From Arenibacter algicola (GTDB lineage Bacteria > Bacteroidota > Bacteroidia > Flavobacteriales > Flavobacteriaceae), in contig NZ_JAHKPO010000016.1 in assembly GCF_018860365.1 (NCBI RefSeq), positions 274 through 64,273 of the forward strand: a stretch of 64,000 bases of DNA. Direction: 5' to 3'. The notes beneath the pieces are model-generated. The model saw nothing but the letters and a program-made list of their open reading frames with translations. It had not been told where the DNA came from and did no database searches. Shown here in pieces: positions 1 to 7,628 of this stretch. Within the stretch, counting starts at the first letter, position 1, and each line of letters begins with the position of its first letter. The position numbers were made by a program, and so were the translations under genes.

Positions 1-2402
1 TCGAAATCGTTTGTCGAGTCCAGATCCAGGTTTACCGGAATGTTTGTAATGTCGGCCCAATCGTGGGTCACAGTTGAATTATCGAAAGCAAATGTGGTTC
101 CCGTAAGTGTCAGTCCTGCCCCGGCGGTATAGGTGGTGTCATCGTCCCCATCGGCAATATCGGCTGGAATGTTGGCTAAACTAGTCCAATCTGGAATAAA
201 ACTAGATAGCTCAGCCTCTGTTACAAATGTGGGGTCTAAATCGACGGAAGGTACGATATTAGCATTTTCAATTATATTTAAAGAGGTTCCGGATAATGTA
301 AAACTCGTTATTAATTCATCGTTGGGATTGGTGCCGGTTGCTGTAATGCCGTCAATTTCGGTTTGTAATTCTTCAATAGCATCTTGTACATTGTTGCTGG
401 TTGTATTTGGTGTGGAAGAAAAAGTGACATCTGCGGCTGCTGGATTTCCACCGCCAGCAAGAGCCGATAAATCGGCTGTGTCCGTATTACCCCCTGTAAT
501 GGTTAGTGTTAGAATATTAGTTAAATTATCGAATGTAAAATCAGATATTGTTTGTTCGTCGGTATTGTCCAAATACGGAACCAAACTAATTGGAGCACCG
601 CCATCTTCCAAAGTTAAAGTGTTACCCGCTAGGGTTAATTGTTGGTTATCCGTATTATCCAAATAAGGAGCGAGATTTATCGGAGTGCCACCATCTTCAA
701 GTGTCAATGTATTTCCTGCCAATGTTAATTGTTGATCATCAGCAACAGCACCGCCGGTAGCATTGATTACGTATGGGCTTCCATTGGTTCCATTCCCGCT
801 TATAGTAATATTGGTTCCAGCATTTATTTCTGTTTCAGAACCATCTGTCCTACTATCAACGTAGGCCATGGTGGCTGCATCTTGGGCCGCTACCGGATCT
901 AATAAATCGTTAATTCTATTGCTTCCAGCACTAGTACCATTGCCCAAAACACTGGTCAAGTCTTGATTTCCTCCTACAGATCCTACGGGAGCCCAAGTTA
1001 CTACTCCCGCTCCATTTGTTGTCATTATCTGATTCGCCGCTCCTGGTTGTATTTTTATAGGCGTAACATTCGCGTTCAATATTTTTGCGGAGCTAACGGA
1101 GTTGTCTGCAAGTTCAGCAGTACCCACAGCCCCTGCAGTAATTTCAAGATTTACATCATTAAAGGCCGCATTAATACCATTAGTTATGGTAAGATCATTG
1201 GATGTTATGTCTCCTGTGCCTCCAACACCACCCACCTGGGCATCTACATAAGCTTTAGTGGCCGCATCATCGGTCGCAGTTGGGTTTGCAACATTTGTTA
1301 ATCTGTTAGTGCCAAGACTTACAGGGGCAGCAGCAGCTCCAAACCCACTTAAAGGAATGTTGGCTTTGTCCAATTTATCATTAGTAACTGCATTGTTGGC
1401 TATGGTAACCACGCCAGTATTATTAATGGTAGCATCCCCACTCATAGCCACTCCTGTGGCTACATTCCCGGCATTGCCCACAAAGATGTTAGCGCTGTTC
1501 AAGCTGCTTACTGCCCCTGCCGCCAGATCTACATACGTTTTAACCGCATTTTGGGTCGGGTAGAGGGTGGTGGAATTGCCTAGGTTCGTATCATCGGATT
1601 TATTGGCTACATCTTCTTTGGTGCCAAGTGCTGCAGTGTTGGCCGCAATATCCGCACTGTTTTGGCTAATGTTATTGGCATTGGCCAAGATGTCTCCAAT
1701 CACCGTATCGGCCACCTTAATGGGGTCCGCCGCCGTACCTGCCCCAGTAATCGTAGTCTGGTCCGTCTGGGTGGCACCGAGCTCGTTCTTGTTTAGCCAT
1801 ACCACATTACCGCCAGCATCGGTTGTCAATATCTGATCGAAGGCCCCGGGCTGCATGTCGCTGGGCTGAATGGTGCCATCAATAATTTCAAGGGTGCCAA
1901 CAGCGGCCTCCTGTATTTCGTCTTTTCCTACGGTGTTGTCCTGCAACTCGGAGGCGCCAACGGAGTTGGGGGCCAATTGTCTTTCCCCAATGGTGGCCGT
2001 TGCAATATCGGCGCCAAAAACGGTTTCGTTAACTATGTTCATCCCTGTAATTTGCCCTACCTTAAGGTCATAGTTATTGCCACCGGTGGAAGTAATTACA
2101 ACGGTGCCGTCGTCCGAAGTAAAGGTAATGGAGCCGGCCACGGCATCGCAGATGTCTTTCCACTCCGTACCCGTATAGTAATGGATACATTGTATGTCCG
2201 TATTGTACACCATGGCACCCGCAGAAGGTATTATGGCATTCATTTGTGCAGTGTTTACACGGGTGATTACCAATACCCTGGAACTACTTTCCAGCTCCAG
2301 CACAGAACTAGGGTCTATATTTTGCGGGTTGTCCCCGATCTTAATCTGGGCCTGCACGGCCATTCCCAATAGCAGGCAAAAAAAGAAGTGGATATATTTC
2401 AT
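1..2402 (-). CDS. Large secreted tail-fibre-like repeat protein, C-terminus cut by window edge
   Basis: Reading the minus strand from an ATG at 2402, the frame stays open to base 1, about 800 codons, so the C-terminus lies outside the window. Residues 1-18 form a signal peptide (MKYIHFFFCLLLGMAVQA, then Gln). The rest is rich in Asn, Thr, Gly, Ala and Asp with short recurring phrases (e.g. PTQNAVKTYVD, ELADNSVSSAKI, QPGAANQIMTTNGAG). A 30-residue unit containing QLTLAGNTLTLEDGG and PYLDNTD occurs twice in tandem (740-651 and 650-561). Such composition is known from tail-fibre-like extracellular proteins of Flavobacteriia, often ending in a chaperone or sorting domain that cannot be seen here. 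The role (surface fibre or adhesin) is inference. Several plus-strand open frames across it are shadows. Confidence 0.85.
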   Translation of the reverse strand, partial: MKYIHFFFCLLLGMAVQAQIKIGDNPQNIDPSSVLELESSSRVLVITRVNTAQMNAIIPSAGAMVYNTDIQCIHYYTGTEWKDICDAVAGSITFTSDDGTVVITSTGGNNYDLKVGQITGMNIVNETVFGADIATATIGERQLAPNSVGASELQDNTVGKDEIQEAAVGTLEIIDGTIQPSDMQPGAFDQILTTDAGGNVVWLNKNELGATQTDQTTITGAGTAADPIKVADTVIGDILANANNISQNSADIAANTAALGTKEDVANKSDDTNLGNSTTLYPTQNAVKTYVDLAAGAVSSLNSANIFVGNAGNVATGVAMSGDATINNTGVVTIANNAVTNDKLDKANIPLSGFGAAAAPVSLGTNRLTNVANPTATDDAATKAYVDAQVGGVGGTGDITSNDLTITNGINAAFNDVNLEITAGAVGTAELADNSVSSAKILNANVTPIKIQPGAANQIMTTNGAGVVTWAPVGSVGGNQDLTSVLGNGTSAGSNRINDLLDPVAAQDAATMAYVDSRTDGSETEINAGTNITISGNGTNGSPYVINATGGAVADDQQLTLAGNTLTLEDGGTPINLAPYLDNTDNQQLTLAGNTLTLEDGGAPISLVPYLDNTDEQTISDFTFDNLTNILTLTITGGNTDTADLSALAGGGNPAAADVTFSSTPNTTSNNVQDAIEELQTEIDGITATGTNPNDELITSFTLSGTSLNIIENANIVPSVDLDPTFVTEAELSSFIPDWTSLANIPADIADGDDDTTYTAGAGLTLTGTTFAFDNSTVTHDWADITNIPVNLDLDSTNDF
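561..740 (-). repeat. Two tandem 90-bp units inside the fibre-like gene
   Basis: On the minus strand 740-651 and 650-561 encode near-identical 30-residue blocks, each starting DDQQ or DNQQ and ending PYLDNT. Third-position differences between the units suggest an old duplication under protein-level selection. Confidence 0.8.
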
Positions 2403-2618
2403 TTTCAATTTTTTTAGTTTTCTCCTACTTTATTTTCGTTCAAGGTTCAAGTTTTTTGCGCCCACAGCCGATGGATTTGTACTTAAATCCATACTACCTT
2501 TAAACTAGGGCACTTATACTTTTAAAACAAGGGCTATCAAAAGTAAAATTATCGTAAGATATTCACAGTTTTATCGGGTAAAATACGTTACTACTAGGTG
2601 AACTGAAATGTATCCCCG

Positions 2619-3311
2619 TTAAAAGGGAATAATCTTGCTTTCATAAGGTTTTTTTCCAGCTTCAAAGATGCGTGCGGTACCCTCGCCCTTAAGAATTTTA
2701 TGGTCTCCGCTCACCAAAATATAGTTGCCTTCGCGGAGGCCTATTACGGGGGTGTTATTAAAGATATGAAATTCACGGATCCTGGTCTCCCTGGTTTCCC
2801 CTTTATGTTGGCTATTGGGGTCCGGATCCAAATAATGGGGGTTGAGATTAAAATTCACCACTCCCAAAGTGTCAAAACTGGGTGGGTATACTATGGGCAT
2901 ATCATTGGTGGTCTTCATGCTAGGGCCCGCAATATTGCTGCCCGCGCTGGTGCCTAGATAAGGGGTGCCCGACTCTATTTTTGCCTTCAAAGGATTTATA
3001 AGCTGCAATTGGTGCAATTGCTGTACCAAGAGAAACGTGTTTCCCCCACCTGTAAAAATGCCTTCCGCCTGGGCGAGGCCTTCTAGCGGATCTTTAAAGG
3101 TATGGAGTCCTCTCACTTTTATATTTATTTTGGAAAAGGCAGTGGCCGCCAAGGCGGTATAGGCATCATGGGATATACCACCAGGCCTGGCGTAAGGAAT
3201 GAAGGTAATGGTGGAACAGCCTTTAAAAAACGACTGTAATTCTTCCAACAGATATTCCAAATACTCTTGTCCGAATAGGGTAGAGGTACTGGCCAATACT
3301 ATTTTTTTCAT
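2619..3311 (-). CDS. pepE: Dipeptidase E (alpha-aspartyl dipeptidase, peptidase S51)
   Basis: This is a 230-residue protein, close to the 229 residues of enterobacterial PepE, when started at the ATG at 3311 (MKKIVLAS). The frame is open 40 codons further upstream, but that extension does not look like this family. The nucleophile elbow GTSAGSN places Ser122. Asp137 (in TTNDMPI) and His159 (in LNPHYLD) fit the Ser-Asp-His triad of the S51 family. The enzyme is cytoplasmic and cleaves N-terminal aspartate from Asp-X dipeptides. It stands alone, transcribed in the same direction as the fibre-like gene, with about 215 bp between them. Confidence 0.92.
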   Translation of the reverse strand: MKKIVLASTSTLFGQEYLEYLLEELQSFFKGCSTITFIPYARPGGISHDAYTALAATAFSKINIKVRGLHTFKDPLEGLAQAEGIFTGGGNTFLLVQQLHQLQLINPLKAKIESGTPYLGTSAGSNIAGPSMKTTNDMPIVYPPSFDTLGVVNFNLNPHYLDPDPNSQHKGETRETRIREFHIFNNTPVIGLREGNYILVSGDHKILKGEGTARIFEAGKKPYESKIIPF

Positions 3312-3896
3312 GTGTTCTACTATTTGGGTACGGATAGGCAAGATACAAATTAACAAAAGTTTAAAGGTCTTTATCTTTTTTATGAACCCAACTTGCTTTT
3401 TCTTTATCCCGTATTGGAATAAAAGCAGCACTTAAGTTTATTAGTGAAACTCAATTTGGAGAAGTCAGTAAGATGCACTTAAAATTGCAAGTTGAACTAA
3501 TCCCGCCTTTTTCGGCGGGATCTAGGTTCAATACCTCGACCCTAGGGTCGATTCCTATTATTGGGTTCAGGGCTTGCCCTGAGGTTTAATACCTTTTATT
3601 TCTTTAAAGTGATTTAAACTTTATGGATTGAGGCGAACCCGCCCGATCCGGTACGGGCGGGATTTGATGGTTTTGGGCCCATATGAAGGCTTTTTTGAGC
3701 TGCATAGCTGGGCTACGGAGCAAAAAAAAGACAGGACGGAGCGTATAAAAATAACCCGGTGGGTTATTTTAGCGAACGGGCCGGCTGGCGCAAGGACGAA
3801 AAACGGCGATTTTTTAGCCAATTTGTAAAAGTTAAAAACACTTCTTTGAGAAAAATAGGATATTTGACGCTTAATTTATCTAATTTTAAATAAAAA
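3312..3896. other. 585-bp noncoding stretch with a cluster of hairpins
   Basis: I see no convincing gene here. At least five perfect inverted repeats fall within 270 bp: stem 3500-3507 with 3514-3521 (ATCCCGCC/GGCGGGAT); the 16-bp palindrome 3536-3551; 3567-3573 with 3576-3582 (TCAGGGC/GCCCTGA); 3638-3645 with 3654-3661 (CCCGCCCG/CGGGCGGG); and 3748-3757 with 3761-3770 (AAAATAACCC/GGGTTATTTT). The block is more GC-rich than its surroundings. Open frames of 66 codons on both strands at 3621-3828 look incidental. It may be a dispersed intergenic element or a structured RNA. Confidence 0.6.
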
Positions 3897-4655
3897 ATGC
3901 AAAATAGAATACTCTTCCTACTTTTCTTCTTATGTGTCGCTATGTCTTATTCTCAGGATGATGATCGCCAATATTTAAGAGGGCAGGTACTGTATAGAAA
4001 TGTGAATGTTCCCAATGAGAATGTCATTAATGTTACTACTGAAATGGCCACGATTACCAATGATAAAGGGGAGTTTGGGATTATGGTGAAAGCGGGCGAC
4101 CAATTGGTGTTTACGGCTATTAATTACCAGTTGAAGGTGGTAGATATTACCGATGAAATTTTGCAAAATAACAGGCTGGTAGTAGAGGTGACCGAAAAGG
4201 TGACCGAATTGGACGAGGTAGTGGTAACACCGGAAAATCAGGAAAAATTTCTTCAGGCCCAAAACAAGGAATTCCTGAATAGGGAATATGATTATGAAAC
4301 TGACCGTTTAACGGAGGTGGAAAACATTGCCATGTCCAATGCCGACAAGGGTATGAAGGACGGACTTAATTTTGTGAATATTTTTAAAGCGCTAATGCTG
4401 GCTACCAAAGGCAGTGATACAGATGTTGAGCGGGAGCCTTTAAAGGTAAGCGAGGTTTTGCGTCAGGTATATGATGATGAATTTTTTGTGCTGGACCTTA
4501 AGCTTCCACAAGATAAAATAGACGATTTTTTGTTGTATTGCGATACCCAATTGCCAGAAAGGTCATTGTTGCAAAAGCGCAATGAATTTCAGCTGATAGA
4601 TTTCCTGGTCACCCATAGCAAGACCTATTTGGAGGGTTTGCAAGCGGAGAAGTAG
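3897..4655 (+). CDS. Secreted CarboxypepD_reg-like domain protein, paralogue 1
   Basis: This 252-residue protein has a signal peptide (residues 1-20, ending SYSQ). A carboxypeptidase-regulatory-like beta-sandwich follows at roughly residues 25-105: a GQVLYRN start, a TNDKGEFGI turn, DQLVFTAINY, and an LDEVVV end at about 103-108. This domain is typical of Bacteroidota envelope proteins and TonB-dependent receptor N-termini, but no receptor barrel is attached. The C-terminal half is charged and helical, with a conserved KLPQDKIDDFLLYCD block. The gene at 4973 encodes a paralogue with the same architecture and the same end block. Periplasmic or outer-membrane location is inferred; the function is unknown. 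Confidence 0.82.
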   Translation: MQNRILFLLFFLCVAMSYSQDDDRQYLRGQVLYRNVNVPNENVINVTTEMATITNDKGEFGIMVKAGDQLVFTAINYQLKVVDITDEILQNNRLVVEVTEKVTELDEVVVTPENQEKFLQAQNKEFLNREYDYETDRLTEVENIAMSNADKGMKDGLNFVNIFKALMLATKGSDTDVEREPLKVSEVLRQVYDDEFFVLDLKLPQDKIDDFLLYCDTQLPERSLLQKRNEFQLIDFLVTHSKTYLEGLQAEK

Positions 4656-4972
4656 TTGGTGTTTGCCAGTGGGCAGTAAACAGTAATTAGTTTATTGTTC
4701 AAAGTTGAATGTTGAAAGTTCAATGTTCAGATCCATTTTGTCCGGTCGAGCGGAGTCGAGACCTCTTGAAGGAGAGTGAACAGTTGGCAGTAATCAGTTG
4801 AAAGTTTCGTATCTAACATCTAAAATCTAATGTCTAGTATCTAATGTCTAACATCTAGTATCTAAAGTCTAGTATTTAACATCTATTGTCTAATATGCCC
4901 AGTGTATCAAGTCTATAATAAATTGCTTTCAAGACTTGAACAGGGCAAATAATCCTCAATAAATAGAACGTA
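4656..4972. repeat. Intergenic low-complexity tandem repeats (heptamer and octamer type)
   Basis: The gap holds GTTGAAT/GTTGAAA-type heptamers at about 4700-4725, a GTCGAGCGGAGTCGAGAC inverted-repeat-like motif at about 4744-4761, and a long run of degenerate TCTAA-containing octamers (ATCTAACATCTAAAATCTAA style) at about 4805-4895. The same families reappear at 5790-7000. No gene or tRNA is visible. Confidence 0.75.
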
Positions 4973-5776
4973 GTGCGCATTGTCCCAATATATTTGGTTT
5001 TTATATTCTACAGTGTATTTGCACAAGCGCTAATGGCACAGGATTTTTCCAAGACCTTGGAAGGAAAAGTGTATAGTGACGATGGGGATGTTGCTGCTAC
5101 CCACGTACTTAATACCACCACCAAAAAAGCTGCCATTACCGATATTAACGGATTTTTCTCCATTGTAGTAAGTCTTAACGATACCCTGGTTTTTTCTGCC
5201 GTACAGTATAAACGCAAGGAAATTGTGGTCAATGCCAGTATCTTGGAGAGTAAATTTTTATCCGTTCCCCTGGAAGAATCCAATATTGCTTTGGATGAGG
5301 TTATCGTTATGCCTTATAACCTAACGGGGGAGTTGGGCAGGGATATGAAAAACATGGACGTGGGACCGGTAATTTCTGCCACCAGTTTGGGGCTGCCCAA
5401 TGCCCATGTAAAGCCCTTGATGCAGAGTGAAAGATTACTCAGGGAAGCATCTATGGGTCCTTTTTCTATAGGTATGCTGACGAGTATTCCGTTCAATCCG
5501 ATGATCAATGCCATTACCGGACGCACCAAAATGTTGAAGAAACGCGTGGCACGGGATATTAAGTACAACAAATCCCAACAATTGCGCACCCAATTTGCCG
5601 ATAGTCTTTTTGTGCTGCAACTTAAAATTCCCTTGGAAAAAATAGACGATTTTTTGTATTACTGTGAGGTCGATGCCAATTTCAACACTATTGTGGATAG
5701 TCAGGATTTATTCGCCATTTGGGAGTTTATTAAACAAAAAAGTGTCATTTACAGGAAGAATAATGGGATGGAGTGA
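4973..5776 (+). CDS. Secreted CarboxypepD_reg-like domain protein, paralogue 2
   Basis: This 267-residue protein starts at a GTG (4973), the only start that keeps the full signal peptide (ending ALMAQ near residue 23). A carboxypeptidase-regulatory-like domain follows: LEGKVYSDDG, a TDINGFFSI turn, DTLVFSAVQY, and an ALDEVIVMPY end near residue 112. The second half contains KIPLEKIDDFLYYCE, matching KLPQDKIDDFLLYCD of the gene at 3897, so the two are diverged tandem paralogues. The function is unknown. Between the domains sits an insertion with several Pro, Gly and Met (about 130-185) that paralogue 1 lacks. Confidence 0.8.
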   Translation: MRIVPIYLVFIFYSVFAQALMAQDFSKTLEGKVYSDDGDVAATHVLNTTTKKAAITDINGFFSIVVSLNDTLVFSAVQYKRKEIVVNASILESKFLSVPLEESNIALDEVIVMPYNLTGELGRDMKNMDVGPVISATSLGLPNAHVKPLMQSERLLREASMGPFSIGMLTSIPFNPMINAITGRTKMLKKRVARDIKYNKSQQLRTQFADSLFVLQLKIPLEKIDDFLYYCEVDANFNTIVDSQDLFAIWEFIKQKSVIYRKNNGME

Positions 5777-5822
5777 GTAATAGTGGTCAATTAACAATTA
5801 ATAGTGAACAATAAACAGTGAA

Positions 5823-6212
5823 CAGTGAGCAGTGAAAAGTGAACAGTTTAAGGTTTAAGGTTGAATGTTGAATGTTGAAAGTTGAATGTTCAAAGTTTAA
5901 AGTTCAAGGTTTTTTTGCAAGGTCCTCCTCGCTGTCGCAAGCGTCACGCTCGTGCCCTAACAAGTCATTTCAAAAGGAAGTGAGAAACCGAAGGTTCACG
6001 AATATCTGTAAAATAGAAACGTCATGAGCTAAATCACACAAGTGGCTATAATCAAATATGTGCGACTTCTCAATCGCCCCGAAAAAAAGGCTCATGTCGA
6101 AGTGACTGCTGTGTCCGTTCGAGCGTCAGTTCGAGTGAAATGCCGGCAGGCATTTTGTATCGAGAACTTTTGATGGAGAGTGAACAGTAGTCAGTGAACA
6201 GTTATCAGTAGG
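5823..6212 (+). repeat. Direct repeat copy 1 of the tandem duplication
   Basis: It begins CAGTGAGCAGTGAAAAGTG and ends before the same string at 6213. It includes four GTTGAAN heptamers at about 5860-5887. Confidence 0.85.
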
Positions 6213-6637
6213 CAGTGAGCAGTGAAAAGTGAACAGTTGAAGGTTTAAGGTTGAATGTTGAAAGTTGAAAGTTGAAAGTTGAATGTTGAATGTTGAATGT
6301 TGAATGTTGAATGTTCAAAGTTTAAAGTTCAAGGTTTTTTTGCAAGGTCCCCCTCGCTGGCGCGAGCGTCACGCTCGTGCCCAAACAAGTCATTTCAAAC
6401 GGAATTGAGAAACCGAAGGTTCACGAATATCTGTAAAATAGAAACGTCATGAGCTAAATCACACAAGTGGCTATAACCAAATATGTGCAACTTCTCAATC
6501 GCCCCGAAAAAAAGGCTCATGTCGAAGTGACTGCTGTGTCCGTTCGAGCGTCAGTTCGAGTGAAATGCCGGCAGGCATTTTGTATCGAGAACTTTTGATG
6601 GAGAGTGAACAGTAGTCAGTGAACAGTTATCAGTAAG
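6213..6637 (+). repeat. Direct repeat copy 2, with expanded heptamer array
   Basis: It is nearly identical to 5823-6212, with nine GTTGAAN heptamers at about 6250-6312 instead of four. Homology fades after GTTATCAGTA near 6635. Confidence 0.85.
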
Positions 6638-7037
6638 CGGTGAAAGCTGGCTTCGGCTACGCTCAGCCACCGAATGACGAGAAGGTGGCTTCGCCGGAGG
6701 GGGTTGGAAGCCGTGGATCTGAGTATTATTAAATGGTAGGAAGGTTTAATATCTAGCATCTAGCGTCAAGCATCTAAAATCTAAAACATAACCCTCGCTG
6801 GCGCGTGCGTCACGCTCGTGCCCTAAAAGTCTACTTCTCTATATAATTTTATTTTGCAATACTTCATAAAACCATTTATCTGCCTAGTGGCAGGTTCAAA
6901 GTTGAATGTTTATAGTCTAATATCTAGAATCTAACGTCAAGCATCTACAGTCTAGAACCTAACATCTAGCATCTATCATCTCAAACCAACATCTAAAATT
7001 TCACATTAATAGTCGCATAAATGGCACAGTCATTGCT

Positions 7038-7045
7038 TATTTTTG
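7038..7045 (+). promoter_or_regulatory. Candidate -7 element TATTTTTG
   Basis: It matches the Bacteroidota TAnnTTTG -7 element 17 bp before the ATG at 7062. No clear -33 TTTG lies at the usual spacing. Confidence 0.35.
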
Positions 7046-7061
7046 ACGGATAAAGAAAGAC

Positions 7062-7571
7062 ATGCAATCAATAAAAAAGACCCTTTTAATACTGTTGTTG
7101 CCGTTGCTGGCTTTCACGGTGGCCCATAAATTTTACATAAGTGTAACCAGTGTTGAATACTCTGAAAAGGACATGGCACTGCAGATTACGACCAGGGTAT
7201 TTATAGATGATTTTGAAAAGGTGTTACAGGAGAGGTATGGCGTTAAGGGCAATTTGGCCACCAAAGAGGAGTCTGCCATGGCAGATACCTATATAGAGAA
7301 ATATTTGAGGACAAAATTTATTATTGAAATCAACGGTAAGCAGGTAGACTTTAATTTTTTGGGAAAAGAATATGATAACGATATTATGATCTGTTATCTG
7401 GAAGTTCAGAAAATCGATATTAGCGCTTCCACATCCATTGGCGTGCAGAACGAGGTGTTGATGGATATTTTTGAGGAACAAAAGAATGTGGTGCATTTTA
7501 AACTCGGGAACCAAAAAAAGAGCTTTGTTCTTATCCGCGAGAATAATAAAGGAATGTTAAACTTAAAGTAA
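7062..7571 (+). CDS. DUF6702-like secreted protein
   Basis: This 169-residue protein has a signal peptide (1-21, ending FTVAHKF) followed by an all-beta-looking domain with HKFYISVTSVEYSEKDMALQ and TRVFIDDFEKVL. It resembles the small family usually encoded just before M1 metallopeptidases in Flavobacteriia, as here (57 bp gap). Function is unknown; the neighbour suggests a periplasmic or envelope partner of the peptidase. Family assignment comes from memory of this gene pair, not from a search. Confidence 0.75.
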   Translation: MQSIKKTLLILLLPLLAFTVAHKFYISVTSVEYSEKDMALQITTRVFIDDFEKVLQERYGVKGNLATKEESAMADTYIEKYLRTKFIIEINGKQVDFNFLGKEYDNDIMICYLEVQKIDISASTSIGVQNEVLMDIFEEQKNVVHFKLGNQKKSFVLIRENNKGMLNLK

Positions 7572-7628
7572 TTAATAACAATGTATCATATAATTGTTAA
7601 ATTCCCGCGCTAAAAAAATAATTCAAAT

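Larger units (their letters stand above)
5777..7061. repeat. 1.3-kb noncoding repeat region with a tandem duplication
   Basis: Two copies of a roughly 400-bp unit lie head to tail: 5823-6212 (390 bp) and 6213-about 6637 (425 bp). They differ by a few substitutions and by the number of GTTGAAT/GTTGAAA heptamers (4 in copy 1, 9 in copy 2, exactly the 35-bp length difference). Each copy carries an inverted-repeat-like GCGTCACGCTCGTGCCC segment, which recurs at about 6801-6822. From 6720 to 7000 there are degenerate TCTAA/CATCTAG octamers. No coding frame with family resemblance was found. Confidence 0.85.

Noticed and set aside
133..2372. A series of plus-strand open frames in the first 2.4 kb
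   Set aside because: They are Ser/Ala/Val-rich mirror frames opposite a single minus-strand frame that runs 800 codons from a signal peptide; none has a family resemblance.
3621..3828. Overlapping 66-codon frames on both strands
   Set aside because: Both lie within the hairpin-rich intergenic block, are low in complexity for a protein, have no upstream promoter or ribosome site of note, and mirror one another.
6100..6160. tRNA-like segment (GTTCGAGTGAAATGCC)
   Set aside because: The GTTCGA resembles a T-loop, but there is no acceptor stem or anticodon arm around it, and the segment repeats in the duplicated unit at about 6545-6580.
4656..7000. Possible CRISPR array
   Set aside because: The repeats are 7-8 bp tandem units and one 400-bp duplication, not 24-40 bp direct repeats separated by unique spacers, and no cas genes are present.
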